This document shows, piece after piece, positions 12,766-21,686 of a DNA stretch of 34,570 bases. Every line of letters starts with the position of its first letter. The stretch's first letter is position 1. Below the pieces are notes generated by a model. That model saw only the letters and a program-made list of their open reading frames with translations, was not told where the DNA came from and did not search any database. The stretch comes from an uncultured Flavobacteriales bacterium (GTDB lineage: Bacteria; Bacteroidota; Bacteroidia; Flavobacteriales; Schleiferiaceae): positions 1-34,570 of the forward strand of contig CALDGA010000027.1 in NCBI GenBank assembly GCA_937942085.1, given 5' to 3'. The position numbers were made by a program, and so were the translations under genes.

Positions 12766-14268
12766 CGTGTTGGTGGTCCGCTTATCGAGATATCAAAAGA
12801 TGGTAGTTCGCCGATAGAGGATTCTGGATTACTCAATGCACTTCTAAAGAAACTTTCCTTCATGCGACGGAACTTCAATTATGTTACAGGAGAAAAAGAT
12901 TTCGAACTGATAAGTATGTATGTGTTTGATGATAAAGGCCGTTTGGTGTGCCAGAAAGGATGGTTTGATGCAATTTGTAAGATTTTGGACGACTACGGTT
13001 ATAAGCCGATCATTATCGACGAGCGCCGTGCCCGTGAGTCTGCATATACTGAGGATTGGGATGCCGTTTTGAAGCATTTTGTATTTCGACCGATGCAGAA
13101 GCTCTGTCTTGCAAAAATTGTTTCCCGGATTCGCAAACGCTTAGGCGGTATTGTAGAGGCAGCTCCTGCCTTTGGTAAAACAAAACTCATTTCGATGGTA
13201 TGTGCTCTTTACCCAAAAGCAAAGATTGATGTAATATCGTATGGTAATGAGCTTTTAGACGACATTCGGCGCCACATTCTTCAGCATACGCCGAACGTTG
13301 GACGTGCCTACGGAGGTTATAAATCCGAGGATCGTATCACGGTTATTTCGTCCATGAGTCTAAGCTACATTCGACCGGATGCGGATCTAGTTCTCGTGGA
13401 TGAGGTTCATAAGCTCGCCACAGATCGATGCGCTTCGGCATTGGGACGTTACCAAGATGCGTGCATGTTTGGATTCAGCGCAACGCCCAAAGCACGTTTA
13501 GATAATTTGCATCAGCGTTTAGAGGCCTTATTTGGGCCAATTATTTTTTCTACGCAGTGGCAGGAGGCGACTTCTGCTGGGCTACTCGTTCCTATTTTGG
13601 TCGATTGGCGCGATGTGCACCAAGGGACGACCGTTTCGCGCTACTATCAAAACCAGGTGCTACGTAAGCGATTTGCCTATTGGAGGAACCATGAACGGAA
13701 TCATATGATTGCGTCTGCCGCACGCAGTTATTACGAACAAGGCATGCAAGTGCTCATTCTTGTAGAGACCATCGAACATGCGTTATTCTTACAAGAGCTG
13801 CTTCCAGAATTTGAAGTATGCTTTTCGGGCTTAACGAAAGGCACACCGCAGTTTCGACGATTACAAGGGCTGTTTCCAAACGCGAAGCTCGACGTAACCG
13901 CGATGCGGCGACGTGAGCTAAAAAGTCGATTCGAGAATCGCGATCTTTTAGGGGCCATCGCTACCCCCATTTGGGCTACCGGCGTTAGTTTTGATGGGCT
14001 TCAAGTTTTAATTCGAGCTGATGGTGGTGGCAGCGAAATAAATTGCCATCAGTGGCCGGGCCGTGTTGCCCGAATCGATCCGGTTACCGGCAAGCGTGTC
14101 GGTGTTGTGGTCGATTTCCTTGATAAATTTGATCAGTGGACCTATCAACGGAGTTTATTCCGACGTAGAATATATACCAAGAACGGCTGGACCCAAATGG
14201 CCAATTTGGGTAATAAGATCAGCAAATTGTTGGAGGTCGACCATGATACCTCCAGCGCATCGGTTTGA
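12739..14268 (+). CDS. UvsW-like superfamily 2 DNA helicase
   Basis: 509 residues. ATG 12739 was chosen over TTG 12724 because GGAG lies at 12726-12729. Motifs in order: a Walker A variant APAFGKTK (142-149), DEVH (221-224), SAT (247-249), and motif VI QWPGRVAR (438-445). The N-terminal 120 residues resemble the DNA-binding part seen before the helicase core in T4 UvsW-type proteins. Such enzymes unwind D-loops and branched DNA during recombination-dependent replication and repair, in keeping with the gp46/gp47 and RecA-like genes nearby. The first nine codons are duplicated upstream at 12235. Confidence 0.88.
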   Translation: MTDEKSVTIRVGGPLIEISKDGSSPIEDSGLLNALLKKLSFMRRNFNYVTGEKDFELISMYVFDDKGRLVCQKGWFDAICKILDDYGYKPIIIDERRARESAYTEDWDAVLKHFVFRPMQKLCLAKIVSRIRKRLGGIVEAAPAFGKTKLISMVCALYPKAKIDVISYGNELLDDIRRHILQHTPNVGRAYGGYKSEDRITVISSMSLSYIRPDADLVLVDEVHKLATDRCASALGRYQDACMFGFSATPKARLDNLHQRLEALFGPIIFSTQWQEATSAGLLVPILVDWRDVHQGTTVSRYYQNQVLRKRFAYWRNHERNHMIASAARSYYEQGMQVLILVETIEHALFLQELLPEFEVCFSGLTKGTPQFRRLQGLFPNAKLDVTAMRRRELKSRFENRDLLGAIATPIWATGVSFDGLQVLIRADGGGSEINCHQWPGRVARIDPVTGKRVGVVVDFLDKFDQWTYQRSLFRRRIYTKNGWTQMANLGNKISKLLEVDHDTSSASV

Positions 14269-14911
14269 ACCTTCCGCACGAACAATTGCCGATGCAAACA
14301 TTGAGCAGTGGATGCAGGCAGAGACGGATGAATTTCAGCAGCTTACCAAACGGATACGAGCTAGCTACTTCTTGATTTACAACTATTTCAATAATGAAGC
14401 AGATAGCCAATATGGAGCCCAGCCAATCCCCCAATGGGATGGCGGGCAATCTAAGGGCAAAATCTTTCGTCCGATTTGGACAAAGATTGCTCAGCAGTTG
14501 CTGCGACATGGGATAACAAATGTCGAGCGATTTATCTACTCTCAATTCGCTTCTCGTCCCAACAAAAAAATTTTTCCGACCCATCTTTTAACGCAGCGGG
14601 CGCTCGATTATTATAGTGAGTTCGACAAATTTGCTGATGCGGAGCTGGAAATGCGACTTCGCGCCGACATGTGTCGCTTCAAAGAGCAATTTCAACAGTT
14701 GGGAAGAGAAAACCTAGATCGTATCTTACTCGATCCCAACAACGATATTTCGCCTCTTTTCCGATATATTGTCGCAAAAACAGAATCCCGATCCGCAATT
14801 TTGCCGAAGCTAAAGACGTTAGCTAAAATTCAATTCGGTCTCGATCCGGTCGGATACAGTCGGGTTTGGGGCCGATTTGTTCCATCCGAACTGTTTGGAG
14901 ATTTATCATGA
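14243..14911 (+). CDS. Unknown protein between two helicase genes
   Basis: 222 residues. ATG 14243 was chosen because GGAGG at 14232-14236 precedes it by six bases. The longer open frame upstream only shadows the helicase gene. It overlaps the helicase end by 26 bases, and its TGA overlaps the next ATG (ATGA). Helical, with aromatic ASYFLIYNYFNNE and a charged region YYSEFDKFADAELEMRLRADM. No family motif. Its position just before the DnaB-like helicase gene would suit a helicase loader or accessory factor, which is inference from order only. Confidence 0.75.
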   Translation: MIPPAHRFEPSARTIADANIEQWMQAETDEFQQLTKRIRASYFLIYNYFNNEADSQYGAQPIPQWDGGQSKGKIFRPIWTKIAQQLLRHGITNVERFIYSQFASRPNKKIFPTHLLTQRALDYYSEFDKFADAELEMRLRADMCRFKEQFQQLGRENLDRILLDPNNDISPLFRYIVAKTESRSAILPKLKTLAKIQFGLDPVGYSRVWGRFVPSELFGDLS

Positions 14912-16458
14912 GTGCGTTTGCTCGGCCCGGTGCTACATCGATGGAATATCTGTTTGCCTTTTTAATCCATAATCGAGAAGTCTTTAACACAAGTCGACCG
15001 CATTTGGCTTCGTTCTATGCAATTGGGCTTGAGCGCATTCATCAAATTTTGTTCAACCTTTTGTCGCAATACGCAAATACTCGCGGCTCGGTTCCGGATC
15101 GAGCAATTCTTGAATGCGAATATCTGTCGCTCGTCGAAACAAGCCCGACGTGCGGCGAGCACGATTTGGACAATGCAAAAGACCTGGTAAATTGGCTTTA
15201 CGACCAGGTTTCGCAAGATGAAATTATTAAAAATACCGAATACGGTATTGAGCTATTTAAGCGATTTTTGCAAGATCAACTCCGCAAGCGTCTCCAACAA
15301 CAGACGCAAGATGCCTATCTTGGGCAAACGGACGAAGACTTGCCTTCTATTGTGAAACAGATTTCAGAAAAGTTTGCCGAAATTGAGCTGCTGGATAAAG
15401 CACCCAACGGGGAAATCGATCCGTCCCGTTGGATTGAACAGGATCAACAAGAACGCTTTTTGGTTGGATTGCCGTTTTGGGACGCATATACGATTACTTA
15501 CCCCGGCGATGTCAATGTCATTTTAGGCGGCACTGGTGTGGGAAAGACGACACTCGCCTTGCAGATACTCACCTATGCCGCCAGAAAAGACTATTTTGAC
15601 AACAAAGAGAACGCGGGCTTATTTGTCTATTTAGGCTATGAGGATAAGGCTGCGGCTGCCAGCAAACGTATTATTTCTTGTGCAGCGAAAATTTTGCGCG
15701 AGCGATTGGAAACGATTCGGAGTATTGATGAGTTATCAACTAAAGATAATTTGCAGCCTTATGAACTGGAGTTTTTCAAGAACAACCCTTATGCGGAACG
15801 CCGTGGGGAACGCGAGCGCTATTTAGCGGCAATGACTTTTATTAAGCCGACGATTCGTGTTTTTGATTGTTCCGGCCTTAGCCGCGACGGCGGTAAAGCG
15901 CTGGGCAATGGAGGTATTTCGGAAATTAGTGCGTTGCTCGACCGGCTCTGCCAGAGTCAGGAAAAGCGTTTGAAAATGTTGGTGATTGATTGGGCAGGAA
16001 TGGTGGTACGGCGCTATTTACAGACAAAGAATCGCTTTAACGAAAAGGCAATAGTTTTGGAATTGGAAACGTTTGTCGATCGCATTTATCAGGATATTGC
16101 CTTGCCAACAGGTGCTGTTGTCTACGTGGTCCATCAACTACGAGGCCAAGTTGCAAAACAAGCACCAACGACAGCCGTATCCCATGCGGATGCCGCTTGG
16201 TGCAGCAATTTTGCGGTGAATGCATGGAATGCAATTGTTTTTGGTCCGAAGGATCCCGAAACAAATGCGTTTACGCTTTCGTGGACCAAAACGCGCCGCG
16301 GAGTTGGAAAACACAATTTAGTTTGTATTATTGACGACAAGTTCAGCCGCATTATTAACGACGATCATTATTATCTTGATCACGTAACCAGACGAATCCT
16401 GCGGGAGGAGGAGCCAGGTTATGCGAAAAAAACGATCAAAAAGACCGCGGATTATTGA
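14908..16458 (+). CDS. dnaB: DnaB-like replicative DNA helicase
   Basis: 516 residues. Start ATG 14908 overlaps the upstream stop and has GGAG at 14897-14900. The N-terminal 190 residues are helical, as in DnaB. The RecA-like core starts with GLPFWDAYTITYPGDVNVI, Walker A GGTGVGKTT (207-215), an acidic turn GYEDK, Walker B MLVIDWAG (Asp361), and a VVHQLRGQ motif typical of DnaB motif 3, ending with TKTRRGVGKHNLV (arginine-finger region). It should form a hexamer moving on the lagging strand. With the primase and polymerase encoded downstream it makes up the phage replisome. Confidence 0.88.
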   Translation: MSAFARPGATSMEYLFAFLIHNREVFNTSRPHLASFYAIGLERIHQILFNLLSQYANTRGSVPDRAILECEYLSLVETSPTCGEHDLDNAKDLVNWLYDQVSQDEIIKNTEYGIELFKRFLQDQLRKRLQQQTQDAYLGQTDEDLPSIVKQISEKFAEIELLDKAPNGEIDPSRWIEQDQQERFLVGLPFWDAYTITYPGDVNVILGGTGVGKTTLALQILTYAARKDYFDNKENAGLFVYLGYEDKAAAASKRIISCAAKILRERLETIRSIDELSTKDNLQPYELEFFKNNPYAERRGERERYLAAMTFIKPTIRVFDCSGLSRDGGKALGNGGISEISALLDRLCQSQEKRLKMLVIDWAGMVVRRYLQTKNRFNEKAIVLELETFVDRIYQDIALPTGAVVYVVHQLRGQVAKQAPTTAVSHADAAWCSNFAVNAWNAIVFGPKDPETNAFTLSWTKTRRGVGKHNLVCIIDDKFSRIINDDHYYLDHVTRRILREEEPGYAKKTIKKTADY

Positions 16459-16603
16459 TCGTCGAGTCCAGGAACCCCAGAAGATGCCGGCTCCGACTCG
16501 GCATTTGCCTGGGAGTAAGGCGAAAGTCAAGATTTTACAGATTCGCTATATGATGCATCAACAGCTATGGAATGAAAAAGACGCTCAGATCAACCTGGAT
16601 TAG
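16421..16603 (+). CDS. Small basic protein, unknown function
   Basis: 60 residues with ATG 16421 behind GGAGGAGG, so clearly translated, and overlapping the helicase gene by 38 bases. Very basic N-terminus (MRKKRSKRPRIIDRR), which suggests nucleic-acid binding, then a KILQIRYMMHQQLW helix. Its TAG stop (16601-16603) is inside palindrome copy 5. No family recognised. Confidence 0.65.
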   Translation: MRKKRSKRPRIIDRRVQEPQKMPAPTRHLPGSKAKVKILQIRYMMHQQLWNEKDAQINLD

Positions 16604-16617
16604 AATTTAAATTCTAA
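16600..16617. repeat. 18-bp palindrome copy 5
   Basis: Exact core, with symmetry extended four bases on each side (16596-16621), the longest perfect version. It contains the TAG stop of the small basic-protein gene and ends 17 bases before the primase ATG. Confidence 0.92.
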
Positions 16618-16634
16618 TCCAAATCGGACTTCAC

Positions 16635-17636
16635 ATGTTAAACGAACGTCTCTACCGACGGTTGAACCACGTTTTCGGAACGGTTAAGGTTGCGAAGACG
16701 GGTGCGCCGCTTGTGTGGGTTCCTGATGTCTTTGGGCCCACGTCAATTCGTGTCATTGACTACGGCGAAACGTATCGGGTTAATTGTCCTTTTTGTGTAA
16801 AAAAAGGCGATCCCGATCATCGCTATAGGCTATGGATTAGTCATGCCTATGGTACCGAAATTCGAGGTCGCCGGCGCTATCATCTCGCGACATGTTTTCA
16901 CAATAACTGTCTGCAGGATAGCGCTGCCATGGACGAATTGCGAAATCTGATTCTCCTGCCTTCCTCGGTTGCTTTGCCGACGCAGATTACAGAACCTAGT
17001 CTAAAAACGCCTCTTATCTATTCGAGCCTTCCCGGCTCCTGCATTAAGATTTCCGAACTTTCGGTACAGCACAAATCGAACCAGTTTCTATTAAATCGAG
17101 GCCTTAATCTTGACTTTGTTTATAAGCATTTTGATGTTTATTATTGCTTTGATTCGGAGTTATTTCCATATGCTATTGACAAATTAGTTTTCCCGATCTA
17201 TTTTGAAGGGAAAATGGTTTGTTGGCAGTGTCGGTATATTGGAGTGCCGATTACCAAAGGTTGCCCGAAGTACTTTAGTCCTCCGGGTTCATCAATTAAA
17301 TCCTTCCTTTATAATTACGATGTAGCGAGCCAATGCGATTTTATCGTTGTTGTCGAAGGGATTTTGGACGTTTTGAATGTTGGACTTCCAGCAGTGGCTA
17401 TTTTTGGCAAATCGTTATCTGCGCACCAGCAGAGGCTATTGCGACGCTTAAATAAGCCGACGATTATTTTTCTGGACCCCGATGCGTCGGAAGAGGCGGA
17501 GGCGATTGCACGGGATTTAAATCAATCGGACGTACGGATCATTCGTGATGCGCCGAATGATCCAGGAAAACTAAGCAGGGAGCAACTATATGCGCTTATA
17601 CCCGAACTTGAACATTACGGAACAGACCCTTCTTGA
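16635..17636 (+). CDS. DnaG-type DNA primase
   Basis: 333 residues with start ATG 16635; only a weak CGGA lies upstream, since the palindrome ends nearby. Zinc-binding N-terminus: CPFC (51-54) with CFHNNC (87-92). The TOPRIM domain has Glu241 in VVVEGILDV and Asp281/Asp283 in FLDPDA, the residues that hold the catalytic magnesium. The RNA-polymerase basic region between them is short, so it is smaller than cellular DnaG (about 600 residues) and has no helicase-binding domain. It primes Okazaki fragments for the DnaB-like helicase and polymerase coded on either side. The end overlaps the polymerase gene by 47 bases. Confidence 0.87.
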   Translation: MLNERLYRRLNHVFGTVKVAKTGAPLVWVPDVFGPTSIRVIDYGETYRVNCPFCVKKGDPDHRYRLWISHAYGTEIRGRRRYHLATCFHNNCLQDSAAMDELRNLILLPSSVALPTQITEPSLKTPLIYSSLPGSCIKISELSVQHKSNQFLLNRGLNLDFVYKHFDVYYCFDSELFPYAIDKLVFPIYFEGKMVCWQCRYIGVPITKGCPKYFSPPGSSIKSFLYNYDVASQCDFIVVVEGILDVLNVGLPAVAIFGKSLSAHQQRLLRRLNKPTIIFLDPDASEEAEAIARDLNQSDVRIIRDAPNDPGKLSREQLYALIPELEHYGTDPS

Positions 17637-20592
17637 ACTGATTCGGGGAACGCATTGGCTGGCCTCTAAATATCGCTTTATCCCCATTAAATCATTAGCG
17701 GCTACCCGGTTATCGGAAGACTTCTACGGGTTAGCCAATGCTATGTTTTCGTATCCTGATGAGCAGGATCGTCTTAACGCATGGCTTTTCTACCTTTTGT
17801 ATTCGCATAATCAACCTCGCATTCGCTTAAGCGATGGACGCGCTAGCTTTGTATGCCGCTTCGTGCGCGGGCATATTTGGAACGGCAAAGAAAAGGGTCC
17901 TATCGGTTCAGCGGACGTGGTCCTTGTCGGCAAAGCGCCCGGAAACGAGGAGGTCGCAGCCGATAGGAACTTTGTAGGGCCTAGCGGACAATTGCTTTAT
18001 GAGTGTTTACAGGAGGTAGGATTCACGAAGTCCGAAATTGATCACATGTATGTTACGAATATTGTGCGTTGGGTGGCGGAAAATCGTGCTGCGACAACGC
18101 TTCCCATGCGCTGGATAACCGATTGTAAGCCGCTGTTGGAAGAGGAAGTGCGTCTTTTGAAACCGCGTGCGCTTGTGCTGCTCGGATCGGATGCAGTAAA
18201 GGGGGTTTTTGGCGGACAAAAGAGCCTTAACCGCGTAGCGGCATCTAATTCAACATTGACGTTTGCCGATATTGAGGGAAATCCATTTGAGGTCCAACTT
18301 TTTGCTGTCTTGCATCCAGCAGCTGTTTGTCGACAGCCGGAGCTGCGCGAAGCGTTGAAAGCGCAGCTTGCCCGGCTGCGGGAATATCTTACGACGAATA
18401 CGATCGTTTCCAAAAATTCCAAAATCGTCTATGAAACGATTACCGATATTAGTGGTTTAGATCGGTGTATTCAAGAAATTGTAGATAAGCCGGGCCTTAA
18501 GAAGGTCGCGCTGGACCTTGAATGGCACGGTCAGTTTCCTACGAATTCTGGATCGTATATACGCACGATTCAGTTGTGTGAAAGCTGGCCTAAAGCCTAC
18601 ATTATCAAGTTATTTGACCAACAGGGTAACTTATGTTTTCAACCAGATTTAGATGCAGTACGTGATCGGTTGACTCGTTTCTTTTTGCGAGACGATATTC
18701 AGATCGGAGGCTCATTCCTTTTACTGGATCTGTGCTGGCTGGCCGATTGGTTAAAGGTGGATATTTCGAAGCTTCTGCGCCGTATTGAGTATGAGGAGTT
18801 TTATGGCGGTAAGTATGCCGGCATTTTCGATGTCGCTTTGGCCGAACATGCCAGAAATGAAACAGGCAGTTTTGATCTTGAAACGATGGCATGTCTTCGT
18901 GCCGGTTATGTACCTTGGAGTCAGAAGCTTGAAGCATGGAAGTCTGACTATTGCCGGCAAATAGGCATACCAAAAAAGGATCTTTTAGGCTACGGAAGCT
19001 GCCCCGACGATATTTTATTACCTTATGCGGCAATCGATGCCGCAGCAACGAGAGATTTGATGGATATTCAATGTCAGCAGTTGTTTCATGACGGCTACGG
19101 ACTCGAATGTTGGAGACCGTTTTACATTGCTATGTCGGTTTATCCAGCGTTGCTGGAGATGTACCGAACGGGTATTACCATTGATAAGGCGCAATTAGAA
19201 AAGTTATCGCTCGAATATTCGCTTCTTTATGCGGAAAAGCTTCAGCAGTTCCGAGAACAAATCAATTGGCCAACGTTTAACCCTCGAAGTGTTATTTACG
19301 ATTGCGTCGAATTTTTGTTTGGTGAACGGTATACCGGCATTGTGGATACCGAAGGAAGACCTATTCGCAAACGACCAGAAGGCGCCATCAGTTTAGGTTT
19401 AACTCCTATAAAAACGACTGATGGTCGATTGTGGTCGACGCTAAACGAAGCGGAGCAATTGAAAACCAGACCAAGCACCGATCGGCAGGTTTGTGGTATT
19501 TTATCGACACAAAGTGAACTAGCGGCAAAACTTCGAGATTTGCGACTTCTTGATCAAGTATTAAAAACGGTATTACGCACAGAATCCGATGGAGACGCAC
19601 TACGATTTGAAGGAATTGGCCGCTTTATTCATGATGACGGTAAAGTGCATAGCCTTTTTATGCCTATTTTAAAAACCGGTCGCTGCAACAGCGTGCGCCC
19701 CCAGATGCAGAACCTTGCCAAACAACGTGAGGCAACCTACAGCCTGCTAGCTGGGGAGCGCTACCCTGGGCCGCTCCGTTCTATTGTGGTACCATCAAAA
19801 GGTTACAAACTCGTTGAGGCAGACTATAAGATTGCTGAATTATTCTGTATGGCAGTATTTTCTCAGGACAAAACTCTTTTGGAGCACTGCCGAAGAGCAA
19901 ATCTCAATCCTGATCATCCTGATTACTTCGATATTCATTCAAATATTGCCGTTAAGGCGTTTCGTTTGAATTGTAAACCGGTAAAAGAGAGTTTGAAAGA
20001 GAAAGGGTTTGCTCATTATCGTATCGCGGCAAAAGCGATCGTTTATGGTAGCCTGTACGGTCGCGGGGCGGCTGCGATTCAACTGCAATGTTTGGAGGAA
20101 GGAACGCAGGTATCCTTCCGTGATGTCGAGCGATTGTTGGATACGTTCTTTGAAACATATCCTGCATTACGAGTATTTCAGGAAAAGACAAAACAGCGAG
20201 TATTTGATCCTGGTTGGATTCGGACATATTATGGTAGATGTCGACGATTCTATCCCGTTTCTGAGCCGGAGCTTATTGCCGAGCAACAGCGGGAAGCAAT
20301 GAACTTCCTGCCGCAGGCAACAGTTGCCGATTCGATGAGCTTGGCCCTTTCTCAGTTGTATTTCCATCCCGATAAGGAAAAATTAGGCTATCGAATCATT
20401 TGTCAGATTCATGATGCGTGTTTGCTTGAAGTTCCAGAACGATTTGCACAACAGGTTGCATATGAGCTTATTCCTGAATGTTTGTGTGAAAAGGTACAGT
20501 TTAAGGCGTGCAATTTGGATGGAGTAGCGTATCCAAATAGCGATTATTATCGGTTTGATGTGGATGTGGCTATATTTGATCGTTGGGCTTAA
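17590..20592 (+). CDS. Uracil-DNA glycosylase / family A DNA polymerase fusion
   Basis: 1000 residues, start ATG 17590 with AGGGAG upstream. Residues about 100-265 resemble a family 4-type uracil-DNA glycosylase: LVGKAPGNEE, FVGPSGQLLYE, YVTNIVRW, then ALVLLGSDAV and a final VLHPAAV. About 305-490 is a 3'-5' exonuclease: ALDLEW (Asp309, Glu311), LLLDLCWLADWL, and Tyr479-x3-Asp483. The polymerase part has motif A VEADYKIAELF (Asp745), motif B with Arg811, Lys815, Tyr819 and Tyr823, and motif C QIHDACLLE (His941, Asp942). Tyr819 takes the place of E. coli Pol I Phe762, as in T7. It has no 5'-nuclease domain. This is the replicative polymerase; SPO1-type phages carry a similar fusion as I recall. 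Confidence 0.93.
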   Translation: MRLYPNLNITEQTLLELIRGTHWLASKYRFIPIKSLAATRLSEDFYGLANAMFSYPDEQDRLNAWLFYLLYSHNQPRIRLSDGRASFVCRFVRGHIWNGKEKGPIGSADVVLVGKAPGNEEVAADRNFVGPSGQLLYECLQEVGFTKSEIDHMYVTNIVRWVAENRAATTLPMRWITDCKPLLEEEVRLLKPRALVLLGSDAVKGVFGGQKSLNRVAASNSTLTFADIEGNPFEVQLFAVLHPAAVCRQPELREALKAQLARLREYLTTNTIVSKNSKIVYETITDISGLDRCIQEIVDKPGLKKVALDLEWHGQFPTNSGSYIRTIQLCESWPKAYIIKLFDQQGNLCFQPDLDAVRDRLTRFFLRDDIQIGGSFLLLDLCWLADWLKVDISKLLRRIEYEEFYGGKYAGIFDVALAEHARNETGSFDLETMACLRAGYVPWSQKLEAWKSDYCRQIGIPKKDLLGYGSCPDDILLPYAAIDAAATRDLMDIQCQQLFHDGYGLECWRPFYIAMSVYPALLEMYRTGITIDKAQLEKLSLEYSLLYAEKLQQFREQINWPTFNPRSVIYDCVEFLFGERYTGIVDTEGRPIRKRPEGAISLGLTPIKTTDGRLWSTLNEAEQLKTRPSTDRQVCGILSTQSELAAKLRDLRLLDQVLKTVLRTESDGDALRFEGIGRFIHDDGKVHSLFMPILKTGRCNSVRPQMQNLAKQREATYSLLAGERYPGPLRSIVVPSKGYKLVEADYKIAELFCMAVFSQDKTLLEHCRRANLNPDHPDYFDIHSNIAVKAFRLNCKPVKESLKEKGFAHYRIAAKAIVYGSLYGRGAAAIQLQCLEEGTQVSFRDVERLLDTFFETYPALRVFQEKTKQRVFDPGWIRTYYGRCRRFYPVSEPELIAEQQREAMNFLPQATVADSMSLALSQLYFHPDKEKLGYRIICQIHDACLLEVPERFAQQVAYELIPECLCEKVQFKACNLDGVAYPNSDYYRFDVDVAIFDRWA

Positions 20593-20619
20593 TCGTTGGC
20601 GTGAAAAGGAGGTGAAAAG

Positions 20620-21684
20620 ATGGCTCGAAAAGGTCTTAAAAGTCTAATGTTCGATGATCGCGGTGGTAAGAATTTGTTGATTAAAAAAGAGTTCCGTGAT
20701 AAGTATCGCGACATTTGGCCGTTTTCACAATTTGCAGGTCGAGAAGCGATAAATGTATTTCGGTTTCTGCCTACCAAATATTGCGAGGATGATGGTCAGG
20801 AGGTTCTTTCCCCATATCGATTAAGCAACGAGCCGCGTGATTTTGGCGCTTGGATTTATCCTGCCGTGGTTGCCAGTATTGGAGGTCGACAAGGCATTAC
20901 GTTTATTATGGGAAGCCGAGAAACGGATGATGAGCTTTCCATTCGCGAGAAGCCCTATTACGTTTTGTATAACAACGCTCGGCGTCTGTTAGCGAATCAT
21001 GTTTATCCGCATTGGCGCAAGTTTAACTTGATTCAGGGTTTTTGTGCGGACGAGTCCGTGGTGCCGAAACTTATTCGTCCCGAAATTCATTACTTCGTAT
21101 TCGGTCTGGTACTTCATCACCCATTGCATAAATATAATGGACATTATCTCGGCTCCGGCGAGTCGGAACCGCTGCATGTTGTGGTTTTGCGCCGGGCATT
21201 AGGGGAGCGAATGCTGGATATCTGCGATGCTCCCGTAAATGTACAGCCGGATTTTGATCCGATTAGTTTGGATAAAGGCAAATTAGCCTTGATCTATCGT
21301 TCGTCGAGTGCCCAATATCAGGGATTTGATATTACGTTTAAAGATCAGTTTCAAAATACCAGTGCCCGATTGTCGGATTTAGCCGAGACGATTACAAAGA
21401 AACTAGCGTTTTGGGACGTATTGCATTTCCCGACCGTGGAAGAACAGGTGGAATATATCTGCCAGAGTCCGTTACCACCTGAAGTAATTGATCGGTGCCT
21501 GGGAGAGACTTTCGGCTATTTGTTTCCCAAATGGTTTTTGGAGAGGTTAAAAGTTAAGGATTCCGTCGACGAGACGGAGGAACCACAAATCGATGATTTG
21601 GTAGACGCGAATGCAGAGGTGATATTTCCCAAAGGTGAAATTGAGGAAATTCCGGATGATCTGAAGGGACTATTAGGACTCTAG
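20620..21684 (+). CDS. Candidate single-stranded DNA-binding protein
   Basis: 354 residues with a strong AAAAGGAGGTG ribosome site before ATG 20620. The N-terminus is basic (MARKGLKSL). The middle is mixed beta-rich with an AYGT-free, aromatic-rich core (FGAWIYPAVVASIGGRQGITFIMG). The last 40 residues are a strongly acidic tail (DSVDETEEPQIDDLV, then KGEIEEIPDDLKGLLGL), which is how phage and bacterial SSBs recruit partners. Together with its place directly between polymerase and RecA-like genes this points to an SSB, but no sequence signature proves it. A replisome scaffold is another option. Confidence 0.45.
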   Translation: MARKGLKSLMFDDRGGKNLLIKKEFRDKYRDIWPFSQFAGREAINVFRFLPTKYCEDDGQEVLSPYRLSNEPRDFGAWIYPAVVASIGGRQGITFIMGSRETDDELSIREKPYYVLYNNARRLLANHVYPHWRKFNLIQGFCADESVVPKLIRPEIHYFVFGLVLHHPLHKYNGHYLGSGESEPLHVVVLRRALGERMLDICDAPVNVQPDFDPISLDKGKLALIYRSSSAQYQGFDITFKDQFQNTSARLSDLAETITKKLAFWDVLHFPTVEEQVEYICQSPLPPEVIDRCLGETFGYLFPKWFLERLKVKDSVDETEEPQIDDLVDANAEVIFPKGEIEEIPDDLKGLLGL

Positions 21685-21686
21685 CA

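Noticed and set aside
14063-14242. Upstream extension of the gene at 14243
   Set aside because: It only shadows the helicase frame; the GGAGG site and the protein character start at 14243.
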